DNA of 64,000 nt, from the NCBI GenBank assembly GCA_900315155.1, contig OMYB01000002.1:186001-250000 (forward strand), read 5' to 3'. Under the pieces are notes generated by a model. The model searched no databases. It was not told the origin of the DNA and saw only the letters and a list, made by a program, of their open reading frames with translations. This DNA comes from an uncultured Selenomonadales bacterium (GTDB lineage: Bacteria > Bacillota > Negativicutes > Selenomonadales > Selenomonadaceae). The translations under genes and the position numbers were made by a program. Below are positions 48,999 through 57,626 of the stretch, piece by piece (the first letter of the stretch is position 1; each line of letters starts with the position of its first letter).

Positions 48999-50633
48999 TC
49001 AGATAACCCAGTTATCCGGCTCGATGAGGCTCGTGACCATCGTCTCGTGCAGAACTGCGTCGGCAATCGCGGATGCGGTATTGTCGCGGTCCTTGCGCAG
49101 GCTGCTCCAGTTTCTGGCCTCACTGAGGACCCCCTGCGGCTCGAAGCCTTCCTCCAATACGAGCAGGACAATGAGACCGGCCTGTACGAGATGATGGGCA
49201 ACGAGCGCATAGTCCTCGCCTTTCGCCGGATGGTAAAGGTAGGTATGACGGCTCGCGCGTACGAGGAGGTTCTCGGCCTCGCCGATCATCTCAAGCGTCG
49301 TTCCATCCTCCTGTGGCTGGAACGTCACGATGCCGGATGCCTGCCAGTTGAGTGCGCTGCGCATCTGACGCGTCGCGCCCGGCTGCTTCTTCGCGCCGCT
49401 CTGCAGTTCGCGGACGACGCCGCAGGCCGCGGTCATGTTGCTGATGCGGTCGATGAGGATGAGCTCGCCCTGCGTGCGGTGGCGGTCAAACGTATCGATG
49501 ACGATGGGTTCCGTCACGGCGATCTCACACAGCGCAATCTCGTTCTTGTGCAGGTTCTCTGCCGCCTGCCTGGCGCCCGTATTGATGTCGATGCGCGAGG
49601 CGATGCGCGTGAGGATGCCTGGGATCTTCTTCGTACCGAGGCGCACCATGAAGTTCTTACCCGGCACGAGTTCCGCATCGTCCATACAGAGGATTTCTGC
49701 CGTAAAGGTATCGGCAAGTTTCAGGCCGCTCCCTGCCTCCAGCACGCAGCCACGCGAGACATCGACCTCGCGGCTCAGCTGGATCGTCACGGGCTGTCCC
49801 GTCACGGCCTCCTGCGCCTCGTGGTCCGCTACGAGGATGCTGCGCACCTGTGCCTGCTCGCCGCTCGGCAGCGAAGTGACGGTATCGCCGACATGGATCG
49901 AGCCGCTCTCGACCTGGCCCTGGAAACCGCGGAACTCGTGGTTCGGACGGCAGACGCGCTGCACGGGGAGGTAGAAACCCTCCTCTTTGACCGCCTCGAC
50001 GTCAACCTGCTCGAGATACGGCAGGAGCACCGGACCGTCATACCAGGAAAGATTGTCCGAGCGCTTCGTGATGTTGTCGCCCTCGGTCGCGGAGACCGGG
50101 ATGCTCACGACATGCTCGAGGCCGAGTTCCTGCTTGAGCTCAGCGATCTGCTGCCCGATTTCGCGGAAGCGCTTTTCGTCATACTGCACAAGGTCCATCT
50201 TGTTGACGGCAAAGACGAAATAGCGGATGCCCATGAGTGCGCAGATGCGGGCATGGCGGCGCGTCTGCGTGAGCACGCCCTGCGTCGCATCGATAAGGAT
50301 GATGGCGAGGTCGGCAAACGAAGCACCGCAGGCCATGTTGCGCGTGTACTCCTCATGCCCCGGCGTGTCCGCGCAGATAAAGCTGCGGTTGTCCGTCGTG
50401 AAATAGCGGTAAGCCACATCGATCGTGATGCCCTGCTCGCGCTCGGCGATGAGGCCGTCCAGGAGCAGCGAGTAGTCGATAGCCCCGCCGCGGCTGCCGA
50501 CTTTCGAGTCGAGCATGAGAGCTTCTTTCTGGTCGGCATAGAGCAGTTTCGCATCGTAGAGCAGATGCCCGATGAGCGTAGATTTGCCATCGTCGACACT
50601 GCCGCAGGTAATGAATTTCAGTAAACCGTTCAT
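48999..50633 (-). CDS. cysN: Sulfate adenylyltransferase subunit 1 (GTPase) with C-terminal extension
   Basis: GTP-driven subunit of ATP sulfurylase, 544 residues; with CysD it activates sulfate to APS. GTPase motifs: GSVDDGKST (G1), DTPGHEEYTRNM (G3), NKMDLV (G4). EF-Tu-like beta-barrel domains run to about 430. The last about 110 residues (from about SGAKKQPGATRQ) go beyond the E. coli protein (475 residues) and carry no P-loop, so this is not the CysNC fusion with APS kinase. The ATG at 50633 is one base after the cysD stop; the frame is open 44 codons upstream inside cysD. Confidence 0.94.
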   Translation of the reverse strand: MNGLLKFITCGSVDDGKSTLIGHLLYDAKLLYADQKEALMLDSKVGSRGGAIDYSLLLDGLIAEREQGITIDVAYRYFTTDNRSFICADTPGHEEYTRNMACGASFADLAIILIDATQGVLTQTRRHARICALMGIRYFVFAVNKMDLVQYDEKRFREIGQQIAELKQELGLEHVVSIPVSATEGDNITKRSDNLSWYDGPVLLPYLEQVDVEAVKEEGFYLPVQRVCRPNHEFRGFQGQVESGSIHVGDTVTSLPSGEQAQVRSILVADHEAQEAVTGQPVTIQLSREVDVSRGCVLEAGSGLKLADTFTAEILCMDDAELVPGKNFMVRLGTKKIPGILTRIASRIDINTGARQAAENLHKNEIALCEIAVTEPIVIDTFDRHRTQGELILIDRISNMTAACGVVRELQSGAKKQPGATRQMRSALNWQASGIVTFQPQEDGTTLEMIGEAENLLVRASRHTYLYHPAKGEDYALVAHHLVQAGLIVLLVLEEGFEPQGVLSEARNWSSLRKDRDNTASAIADAVLHETMVTSLIEPDNWVI

Positions 50634-50634
50634 A

Positions 50635-51546
50635 TCAGAAATACCCCTCCCGTTTGCGTTTCTCCATGCTGCCCGCGCCGCCATCGTGGTCGATGACACG
50701 GCTCGTCCGCTCCGACTCGACGGCGCCGAGCGTCTCCTGCACGATGGCATCGAGCGTATCGGCATCCGACTCCACGCCGCCCGTCAGCGGGTAGCAGCCG
50801 AGCGTGCGGAACCGGATTTTCCTGTGCTGGATATCCTCGGGCTTCAGGTGCAGCTTCTCGACGATGCGGTTATCGTCGATCATGATGATGTTGCCATCGC
50901 GCTCGATGCACGGGCGCTCCTTCGCGAAATAGAGTGAGACGATATCGATGTTCTCGCGGCGGATATACTGCCAGATATCTTTCTCCGTCCAGTTCGAGAT
51001 CGGGAACACGCGCATGCTCTCCCCCGGATGAATCTGTGTGTTGTAGAGCTTCCACATCTCCGGGCGCTGATTCTTTGGGTCCCAGGCCTGCGCGGCATTG
51101 CGGAAGGAGAAGATACGCTCCTTCGCGCGGGATTTCTCCTCATCGCGGCGCCCGCCGCCGAACGCTGCCGTAAAACCGTATTTCGTCAGTGCCTGCTTCA
51201 GCGCCTGCGTCTTCATGATATCGGTATAGGACGAGCCATGATCGAACGGATTGATGCCGTTCTGGATGCCTTCCTCATTCTTGTACTCGATCATCTCCAG
51301 CCCGTACTTCTCGGCCTGCGCGTCGCGGAACTCGATCATCTCATGGAACTTCCACGTCGTATTGACATGCAGGAAAGGAAACGGCGGTTTCTCCGGATAA
51401 AAAGCCTTCAGCGCCAGATGCAGCATGACCGAGCTGTCCTTGCCGATGGAATACAGCATGACCGGCTTCTCACACTCCGCTGCGACTTCGCGGATGATAT
51501 AGATGGCCTCCGCCTCCAACGCATCCAGATGCGATAAATTGCCCAT
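50635..51546 (-). CDS. cysD: Sulfate adenylyltransferase subunit 2
   Basis: Catalytic subunit of ATP sulfurylase, 303 residues, of the PP-loop family: [19 protein letters not shown] is the PP-loop, and the conserved [27 protein letters not shown] and [11 protein letters not shown] follow. Makes APS from ATP and sulfate. AAAGGGGCGAGG precedes the ATG. It leads the cysDN operon; no cysC, cysH or sulfate permease is nearby. Confidence 0.96.
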   Translation of the reverse strand: MGNLSHLDALEAEAIYIIREVAAECEKPVMLYSIGKDSSVMLHLALKAFYPEKPPFPFLHVNTTWKFHEMIEFRDAQAEKYGLEMIEYKNEEGIQNGINPFDHGSSYTDIMKTQALKQALTKYGFTAAFGGGRRDEEKSRAKERIFSFRNAAQAWDPKNQRPEMWKLYNTQIHPGESMRVFPISNWTEKDIWQYIRRENIDIVSLYFAKERPCIERDGNIIMIDDNRIVEKLHLKPEDIQHRKIRFRTLGCYPLTGGVESDADTLDAIVQETLGAVESERTSRVIDHDGGAGSMEKRKREGYF

Positions 51547-51606
51547 AGCTTACCTCGCCCCTTTAATTCATACTTTATAGATATGTTTACTTTACTTGTT
51601 GGAAAC

Positions 51607-51635
51607 ATTATACACCGTGCCTTCTTGGAATGCAA
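51607..51635 (-). promoter_or_regulatory. cysDN promoter
   Basis: TTGCAT (51630-51635), a 17-base spacer and a consensus TATAAT (51607-51612) on the minus strand, about 60 bases before cysD. The rest of the gap 51547-51782 is AT-rich and holds only the tRNA terminator. Confidence 0.75.
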
Positions 51636-51740
51636 CAAAAAAGTTTGATTTTGTGATAAAAATCCTTGTAAATGTAAAAATAAGTATATTTTGAAGAATA
51701 AGTGTCTATACATATTTTAGGGCAGTCCGTTTGCGGGCAT

Positions 51741-51772
51741 GAAAAAAGAGCCTGTGAAAACTCACAGACTCT
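51741..51772 (-). terminator. Terminator of tRNA-Ser
   Basis: Minus-strand stem AGAGTCTGTGA / TCACAGGCTCT (51762-51772 with 51747-51757, one mismatch) followed by six Ts, 11 bases after the tRNA 3' end. Confidence 0.85.
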
Positions 51773-51782
51773 GTAATTTCAA

Positions 51783-51871
51783 TGGCAGAGAGGGTGGGAT
51801 TCGAACCCACGGTGGCTCATCACCACACTTGATTTCGAGTCAAGCACCTTCGACCACTCGGACACCTCTCC
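51783..51871 (-). tRNA. tRNA-Ser (anticodon CGA)
   Basis: An 89-base minus-strand cloverleaf with encoded CCA. The acceptor arm GGAGAGG pairs with CCTCTCT (one G-T pair). The anticodon stem CTTGA/TCAAG closes the loop CTCGAAA with anticodon CGA, which reads UCG. The long variable arm (TGTGGTGATGAGCCACC region) is typical of Ser, and the T loop is GGTTCGAATCC. Not selenocysteine: the anticodon is not TCA. Confidence 0.96.
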
Positions 51872-51902
51872 ATGTTCCTTATGCTTTTGAAGAACAGAAA
51901 TT

Positions 51903-51931
51903 ATTATAGCAGAATACGCGTCAAAAAGCAA
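51903..51931 (-). promoter_or_regulatory. Promoter of tRNA-Ser
   Basis: TTGCTT (51926-51931), a 17-base spacer and TATAAT (51903-51908) on the minus strand, 32 bases before the tRNA. Confidence 0.6.
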
Positions 51932-52010
51932 GGGTTGTGTTATAATATAGGCATATTTTTTGAACTTCCATATTTCTATAGATTTGGCATAACGCCGGAA
52001 AGGAATTTTC

Positions 52011-52262
52011 ATGATTACGAAAGAACTCATCGCCCGCATCAACGAGCTGTCCCGCAAGCAGCGCAGCGTCGGCCTCACGGCGGAGGAAAAGGCAGAGCAG
52101 GCCCGCGTCCGCCGCGAATATCTCGACGGCATCCGCGGGCAGCTCAAGGGCATGCTCGATAACATCGAGATCGTTGATGCTCCGCAGGCCGCCGCGCCGA
52201 ACATTTCGCGCACGGATGAAGTCTACTTCTCCCTGCGCCAAAACAAAACGCTGAGACACTGA
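52011..52262 (+). CDS. DUF896 (YnzC/UPF0291) family protein
   Basis: Small helical protein of 83 residues: ELIARINELSRKQRSVGLTA, then EEKAEQARVRREYLDGIRGQ, the family's helix-turn-helix pair, and a variable tail. Widespread in Firmicutes; YnzC-type proteins have been linked to the SOS operon in Bacillus (yneA-yneB-ynzC), but no SOS gene lies here and function is unknown. GGAAAGGAA precedes the ATG. Probably cotranscribed with the exporter gene 12 bases downstream. Confidence 0.9.
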   Translation: MITKELIARINELSRKQRSVGLTAEEKAEQARVRREYLDGIRGQLKGMLDNIEIVDAPQAAAPNISRTDEVYFSLRQNKTLRH

Positions 52263-52274
52263 GGAGGTGCCGTG

Positions 52275-53033
52275 ATGCTATTTGCTTCCATGCTGGCGCT
52301 CGGCGCCATCATCGGCTTTGTCGGAGCCGGCGGCGCGGGGGTGACGATTGCCCTGCTCACCGTCGGGTTTAACGTCCCCATCCATACGGCGCTCGGCGTG
52401 GCTCTTGCCGCCATGTTTTTCACGATGATCTCCGGCACGATCAGTCATTTCCGGCAGAACGAGGTGCTCGTCAAGACGGGCGCCATCATCGGTCTCGGCG
52501 GCGTCATCGGCGCCTGGGTGGGAGCCTCCGTATCGAATGTCATGGCCGGGCCTCTGCTCACGAACATGACGGCCATCATGCTGCTCTCAAGCGCTATCCT
52601 GCTCTACATCAAAGTCTACCAGGGAGATTGGCTGAAACACCACTTCCCTGTGCGGGAAACGCTGCTGACCGGCAGAAAGCTCTGGATCTACGGCATCATC
52701 GCCGGCATCATCAACGGCTTTTTGTCCGGTGCGTTCGGCATCGGTGCCGCGGCTTTTATCCAGCTCACGCTCATGGTCGTGTTCGGCGTACCGCTGCTGC
52801 AGACCATCGGCACGTGCATGATGATCGTGCTGCCGATCTCCGCCTCGGGCGGCCTCGGCTATCTCTTCAACGGTCATCTGGATTTCAGCATCTTCATCCA
52901 GACACTGCTCGGCCTCATGATCGGCGCCTGGTTCGGCGCAAAGGGCACGCATCTTGCCCCGCGTCCCATCCTCAAATTCTTCATCGTCGCCCTGCCGACA
53001 ACCGGCGCCCTCACGATGATCCTCAATCACTGA
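52275..53033 (+). CDS. TauE/SafE-family sulfite/organosulfonate exporter
   Basis: Inner-membrane protein of 252 residues with about eight membrane segments in two repeats: GAIIGFVGAGGAGVTIALL at the start and GIINGFLSGAFGIGAAAFIQ in the second half, the glycine-rich repeat of the family. I use the ATG at 52275 after GGAGG; a GTG one codon earlier is possible. Members export sulfite or sulfoacetate; the nearby cysDN genes make a sulfur role plausible, though specificity varies widely in this family. Confidence 0.88.
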   Translation: MLFASMLALGAIIGFVGAGGAGVTIALLTVGFNVPIHTALGVALAAMFFTMISGTISHFRQNEVLVKTGAIIGLGGVIGAWVGASVSNVMAGPLLTNMTAIMLLSSAILLYIKVYQGDWLKHHFPVRETLLTGRKLWIYGIIAGIINGFLSGAFGIGAAAFIQLTLMVVFGVPLLQTIGTCMMIVLPISASGGLGYLFNGHLDFSIFIQTLLGLMIGAWFGAKGTHLAPRPILKFFIVALPTTGALTMILNH

Positions 53034-53044
53034 TTTTTGATCAC

Positions 53045-53092
53045 AAAAAGCGCATGGAACCCAACAACTACGGTTTCCATGCGCTTTGTTTT
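53045..53092. terminator. Bidirectional terminator between the exporter and the DUF362 gene
   Basis: Arms AAAGCGCATGGAACC (53047-53061) and GGTTTCCATGCGCTTT (53072-53087) pair over 15 bp with one bulge, with A- and T-runs on the outer sides. Confidence 0.88.
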
Positions 53093-53107
53093 TCCTGCCT
53101 TTTGAAT

Positions 53108-54232
53108 TTACTTCAGTTTCACCAGTTCGTACGCACGCGTACCCATGCCGATCTTTTCGGCGTGCTCGAGGGTTTCCTTCCAATGAATGTTCGGATTGGA
53201 ATCCAGAAAATGGTCGTGATGCACGTGCCAATCCGGTTTCGCGAGGTTGTCGCTGAGCTGGCTGTTCGGCATCGGCGGAGCCTGCAGGCAGAGGTCAGCG
53301 CTGGCCTGGTCGAGGGCGACGGGATCGAACGAGGCGGCCATACCGATGTCCGGCAGGATGGCGGCGTCATTCTCACCATGGCAGTCGCAGTTCGGCGAGA
53401 TATCGCGCAGGATGTTGATGTGGAAGCACGGACGGCCATCGACGACAGCCTGTGCGTACTCCGCCATCTTGCGGTCGAGAAGCTCGCCGGCATCCCACTG
53501 CTCGTTGTAGATGGCATCGAATCCGCAAGCACCGATGCAACGGCCGCAGCCTTTGCAGAGATCCTCATGGATATGCGCCTTGTTGTTCTCGTAGGTGATG
53601 GCGTTCGAGCCGCACTCCTTTGCACACTTACGGCAGCCTTTACAAAGTTCCTCGTTGACTTTGCACTTGCCCGAGGAATGCTGTTCCATCTTGCCGGCGC
53701 GGCTGCCGCAGCCCATGCCGATGTTCTTGATGGCACCGCCGAACCCCGTCGCCTCATGCCCTTTGAAATTAGCAAGGCTGATAAGGACATCCGCATCCAT
53801 GATGGCGCGGCCGATCTTGGCGCTCTTGACATACTCACCATTGCGCACAGGCACTTCCACATCATCTGTGCCTTTCAGGCCATCGCCGATGATAATCTGG
53901 CAGCCCGTGGAGATGGGGTTGAACCCATTGAGGTTTGCGCAGTCCAGATGCTCAAGTGCATGCTTGCGGCTGCCCGGATAGAGTGTGTTGCAATCCGTGA
54001 GGAAAGGACGGCCACCCTGCTCCTTCGCGAGGTCTGCGATGCACTTCGCATACTGCGGGCGCAGATACGCGAGATTGCCAAGCTCACCAAAATGCATCTT
54101 GATGGCAACAAACTTATTCTCCATATCGATATCCTTGAACCCGGCCGCGAGGCAGAGACGGCGCAGCTTGTCCGTGATGCTCGTGCCAACTGGGCAGCGG
54201 AAATCCGTGAAATAAACTTTGGCTTTGCTCAT
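53108..54232 (-). CDS. DUF362 4Fe-4S ferredoxin-type protein
   Basis: Protein of 374 residues. A DUF362 domain covers most of the length (ENKFVAIKMHFGELGNLAYL, DADVLISLANFKGHEATGFG, GGAIKNIGMGCGSRAGK), with two inserted 4Fe-4S ferredoxin motifs (CKGCRKCAKEC and CKGCGRCIGAC, about residues 197-245). No signal peptide, so cytoplasmic. The family is common in anaerobes and its reaction is not known. Monocistronic and convergent with the exporter gene. Confidence 0.9.
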   Translation of the reverse strand: MSKAKVYFTDFRCPVGTSITDKLRRLCLAAGFKDIDMENKFVAIKMHFGELGNLAYLRPQYAKCIADLAKEQGGRPFLTDCNTLYPGSRKHALEHLDCANLNGFNPISTGCQIIIGDGLKGTDDVEVPVRNGEYVKSAKIGRAIMDADVLISLANFKGHEATGFGGAIKNIGMGCGSRAGKMEQHSSGKCKVNEELCKGCRKCAKECGSNAITYENNKAHIHEDLCKGCGRCIGACGFDAIYNEQWDAGELLDRKMAEYAQAVVDGRPCFHINILRDISPNCDCHGENDAAILPDIGMAASFDPVALDQASADLCLQAPPMPNSQLSDNLAKPDWHVHHDHFLDSNPNIHWKETLEHAEKIGMGTRAYELVKLK

Positions 54233-54397
54233 GAAGAAACTCCTCCTATTTTCCTGTTACACAATTCTATATTACCATAGAAACAAGCATATAGAAAATA
54301 GAATTTTCATATAAAGTCAACAGAAAGAATCCTGCTTTCCACCAACAACAAGAAAATGGTATAATATTATCAAAGCAGATGAAAGGAGTGTTTAACG

Positions 54398-54964
54398 ATG
54401 GACAATCTCGCCTTGAAAGAGCCACCCCGCGTGGAACGGATTGACGGCAAAATCGTCATGATGTCACCGCGTCCGCGTGTCAGTCACAACCGGGTTGTGC
54501 GAAATATCAGCCGCATTTTCAGTAATTACCTTTTGGGTAAACCTTGTGAATCCTTTTCCGATGGAGTTGACGTGCACCTCGATGACAAGAACTGGTTCAT
54601 CCCCGATGTCATGATTGTCTGCCATCCGGATATCATCAAAGAAGATGCGATTTACGGTGCTCCGGATCTCATCGTAGAGGTACTCTCTCCGTCCACGACG
54701 AAAAATGACCGTGGGCCAAAGATGCTCGCCTATGCCAGAGCAGGCGTCAAAGAATACTGGATCGTTTCCCCACTGGCTAAAACCGTTGAAGTCTACCTCA
54801 ACCACAATGGTAAGTTCGAGATAGACAATGCCTATGCGCAGTACTCCGAATGGGAACTCGAGCACATGAGCGACGAAGACCGCGCAGAAATACAGAATAC
54901 GATCAAAGTATCTCTGTACGATGACCTATTCGTCAACGTCGCAGACATCTTCTACAAACTCTGA
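54398..54964 (+). CDS. Uma2-family (DUF820) nuclease-fold protein
   Basis: Protein of 188 residues with the restriction-endonuclease fold of the Uma2 family: RIDGKIVMMSPRPRVSHNRV, IPDVMIVCHPD, GAPDLIVEVLSPSTTKNDRG and YARAGVKEYWIVSP. The PD..(E)VL pattern with the following Thr/Lys matches a PD-(D/E)XK active site. The family is abundant in cyanobacteria and scattered elsewhere; its biological role is unknown. AAAGGAG precedes the ATG. Flanked by a terminator. Confidence 0.9.
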   Translation: MDNLALKEPPRVERIDGKIVMMSPRPRVSHNRVVRNISRIFSNYLLGKPCESFSDGVDVHLDDKNWFIPDVMIVCHPDIIKEDAIYGAPDLIVEVLSPSTTKNDRGPKMLAYARAGVKEYWIVSPLAKTVEVYLNHNGKFEIDNAYAQYSEWELEHMSDEDRAEIQNTIKVSLYDDLFVNVADIFYKL

Positions 54965-55000
54965 ACCGATCGAACGATACATCCACAAGAAAGCACAAAC

Positions 55001-55043
55001 AAAAATCCCACGGATGCCTTTCCGGTATCCGTGGGATTTTCAT
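55001..55043. terminator. Bidirectional terminator between the Uma2 gene and the TRAP permease gene
   Basis: A perfect 14-bp stem AAAATCCCACGGAT (55002-55015) with ATCCGTGGGATTTT (55027-55040). Confidence 0.9.
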
Positions 55044-55063
55044 TGCTTCAAAATTTCATGGAC

Positions 55064-57019
55064 TTAATGTGCCAGAGCCTTCTGTGCCTTTTTCCGGCGG
55101 AGCTGGAAGAAAAGGATGCAGAGGAAGAGCACGAGGCCGACGGCGTCCGTCATGAGGCCCGGTTTGATGAGGAGCAGGCCGCCGGCGACGAGGATGATGC
55201 GCTCCACGATCGTGCAGTTATCGGCGAGGTAGCCGATCAGCGCCGAGGAGAGCGCGATCATGCCGACGATGGCCGTGAGTGTTGTACTGATGAGCGCGAA
55301 CGGCGTCGCATCGATCATGAGCAGGACCGGCGACAGCACGAACATGTACGGGATGATGAACGCCGCGATTGCGAGCTTCGATGCGTTGACGCCCGTCCAG
55401 AGCGGATTGCCGCCCGCGATGCCGGAGCCAGCGAACGCTGCAAGCGCGACCGGCGGCGTGACATCGGCGATGATGCCGAAGTAGAACACGAACATGTGCG
55501 CACAGAGCACGGGCACGCCCATCTGCACGAGGGCTGGCGCCGCAATCGTCGAGGTGATGACGTAGTTGGCCGTTGTCGGCACGCCCATGCCGAGGATGAT
55601 GGCCGTAATCATCGTGAAAAACATCGTCGGGAGCAGCAGTCCACCCGAGAGGTCGAGCAGACCGGAGGCCAGCTTCAGACCGACGCCCGTCTTCGTGACG
55701 ACGCCGATAACGATACCGGCTGCCGCGCAGGCGACGAGCACGGAGAGGACGTTGCGCGCGCCATTTTCCAAACCGCGTACGATCTCAATGGGCTTCATGC
55801 GCGTGGACTTGCGCAGAGCCGAGCAGAGAATGGAAAGAACGATGGCGACAAGTGCCGCACGCATCGGCGTATAGCCAGAGACGAGCAGGTAGACGATGAC
55901 GACAAGCGGCAGTGCCAGATGGCCGCGCTCCTTGAGGATGACCCAGACTTTCGGCAGCTGGTCGCGAGGAATACCCTTGAGGTTGCTGCGCTTTGCTTCG
56001 AAATGAACGCCAAGCCAGACACCCATAAAGTAAAGCAGCGCAGGGATGACGGCGGCTTTGACGATATCGATATACGGCACGCCGACGAACTCTGCCATGA
56101 GGAATGCCGCAGCGCCCATGACCGGCGGCATGAGCTGGCCACCCGTGGAGGCAGCCGCCTCAACGGCGCCCGCAAAGTTCTTGTGATAGCCGAGCTTCTT
56201 CATCATCGGGATGGTCAAAGAGCCTGTACCGACGACGTTTGCGACGGAGCTGCCGGAGACCGTGCCCATGAGGCCGGAGGACAGGACGGCGACTTTCGCC
56301 GGACCGCCGCTCGCCCATCCAGCGATGGCATTCGCGAGATCGATGAAGAACTTGCCGAGTCCCGTGGACTCCAGGTAGGCACCGAACAGAATGAACAGGA
56401 AGATGAACGTCGAGGAAACACCGAGCGGAATACCGAAAATGCCCTCCGTCGTAAAGTACAGATGGCTCACGAGCTGGTTGACCGTCAGGCCACGATGCGC
56501 GAGCACGCCCGGCATGTATGGTCCCACGAAGGCATACGCGAGAAACGCGAGCACGACGCAGACCATCGGCAGGCCGACGACGCGGCGCGTTGCCTCGATG
56601 ACGAGGACAATGCCCACGAGACCGACGGCGAGGTCCGTCGGCGTGACCATGCCCGAGCGGAGCACGAGGCTTTGATAGTCGAGCACGATATACGCGGGCG
56701 ACAATGCCGCGATGACGGCGAGGCCGACGTCGAACCAATGAATCTTATGCCGCGACCAGCTCGCCCGCGAGGGGTACAGCAGGTAGACGAGCGCCAGGCC
56801 GAAGCTCAGATGCACCGCGCGCTGCAGCTGGGCATCGAGGACGCCGAACGTCGCCGTGTAGAGCTGGAACACGGAGAACGCGATGCATATAGCCGCGACG
56901 ATCTTGCCCATGATGCCGGTGTAGACCATCGTATTGGAGTCTTTATCGTATTTCTTGAGGACCTCATCCGCCCTCTGTGCGGCGAGTTCCTTTTCTTTAT
57001 CGTTATCCTTGTCTGGCAT
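55064..57019 (-). CDS. TRAP transporter fused permease (TAXI type)
   Basis: Inner-membrane permease of 651 residues joining the small (4-helix) and large (12-helix) TRAP subunits. An N-terminal polar stretch (about 1-35) precedes the small subunit region; the large subunit shows IFGIPLGVSSTFIFLFILFG, SGSSVANVVGTGSLTIPMMK, GQLMPPVMGAAAFLMAEFVG and GMGVPTTANYVITS. Moves a solute with a sodium gradient, fed by the binding protein at 57627. The ATG at 57019 is chosen; an upstream TTG in frame is weaker. Operon: TAXI binding protein, DUF1850, permease. Confidence 0.94.
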   Translation of the reverse strand: MPDKDNDKEKELAAQRADEVLKKYDKDSNTMVYTGIMGKIVAAICIAFSVFQLYTATFGVLDAQLQRAVHLSFGLALVYLLYPSRASWSRHKIHWFDVGLAVIAALSPAYIVLDYQSLVLRSGMVTPTDLAVGLVGIVLVIEATRRVVGLPMVCVVLAFLAYAFVGPYMPGVLAHRGLTVNQLVSHLYFTTEGIFGIPLGVSSTFIFLFILFGAYLESTGLGKFFIDLANAIAGWASGGPAKVAVLSSGLMGTVSGSSVANVVGTGSLTIPMMKKLGYHKNFAGAVEAAASTGGQLMPPVMGAAAFLMAEFVGVPYIDIVKAAVIPALLYFMGVWLGVHFEAKRSNLKGIPRDQLPKVWVILKERGHLALPLVVIVYLLVSGYTPMRAALVAIVLSILCSALRKSTRMKPIEIVRGLENGARNVLSVLVACAAAGIVIGVVTKTGVGLKLASGLLDLSGGLLLPTMFFTMITAIILGMGVPTTANYVITSTIAAPALVQMGVPVLCAHMFVFYFGIIADVTPPVALAAFAGSGIAGGNPLWTGVNASKLAIAAFIIPYMFVLSPVLLMIDATPFALISTTLTAIVGMIALSSALIGYLADNCTIVERIILVAGGLLLIKPGLMTDAVGLVLFLCILFFQLRRKKAQKALAH

Positions 57020-57052
57020 AGCGATTTCAATCCTTTCCAAAAAGAGGTCGAT

Positions 57053-57553
57053 TTATTTGCCGAGCGGCCTGAGATGTACGAGCCGCCAGGCGGGCACGGT
57101 CATGAGATCGATGCGCGTGCCCGGGGGATAGTACTGATACAGGGGGATCGTCCGCTCCCCCACCGTGAGCGTCAGCTGCGTGCCGACGCCCGTGCGCAGC
57201 GTGAGCGTCCGGAAATGGCGGTCCATGTGGTCAAAGACGTAGCTCGTGCCCTCCATGTGGAAGTCGCCTTCACTTTCCAGGAACGGCAATCCCACGCCAA
57301 ATGACTGGTACTGTGTCGAAAGCAGCGTGATCGTACCATCCCGCTCCACCTGCAGATTCTCCAGCACCGGCGTTTTTTGCACGGAGTGGATAAAGTGGAT
57401 GGAAAAAGGAAGCTCAGCCTGCACCTCCTGCGTCACCAGGCGGTCGCCGTCCACGAGGACGACGAAGCACGGCCGCAGGAGAATGCTCGCGAGCGCCAGC
57501 GCGATGCCCAGCAGGCAGGCCACCGGCCACGGACGTTTCCACCAGAGTTCCAC
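57053..57553 (-). CDS. DUF1850 protein of the TAXI-TRAP operon
   Basis: Protein of 166 residues with one N-terminal membrane segment (PVACLLGIALALASILL) and a beta-rich extracytoplasmic domain (FSIHFIHSVQKTPVLENLQV, typical DUF1850). Regularly found between TAXI binding protein and fused permease genes, so an accessory role in the transporter is likely; its function is unknown. Confidence 0.88.
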   Translation of the reverse strand: MELWWKRPWPVACLLGIALALASILLRPCFVVLVDGDRLVTQEVQAELPFSIHFIHSVQKTPVLENLQVERDGTITLLSTQYQSFGVGLPFLESEGDFHMEGTSYVFDHMDRHFRTLTLRTGVGTQLTLTVGERTIPLYQYYPPGTRIDLMTVPAWRLVHLRPLGK

Positions 57554-57572
57554 GGCACTTCCTTCTTCCTAT

Positions 57573-57610
57573 CAAAAGAGCCTTCTCGCAAAGGGAAGGC
57601 TCTTTGTTGT
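57573..57610 (-). terminator. Attenuating terminator after the TAXI binding-protein gene
   Basis: Arms AAAGAGCCTTC (57575-57585) and GAAGGCTCTTT (57595-57605) form an 11-bp stem followed by a T-rich flank on the minus strand. It lies between the binding protein and DUF1850 genes, so it should lower permease expression relative to the binding protein. Confidence 0.8.
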
Positions 57611-57626
57611 TCCTTCAGGTTTTCGT

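Noticed and set aside
48999-50633. CysNC fusion with APS kinase
   Set aside because: The C-terminal extension has no P-loop or other kinase motif.
51783-51871. Selenocysteine tRNA, because of the length and long variable arm
   Set aside because: The anticodon is CGA and the acceptor stem has seven pairs, so it is an ordinary tRNA-Ser.
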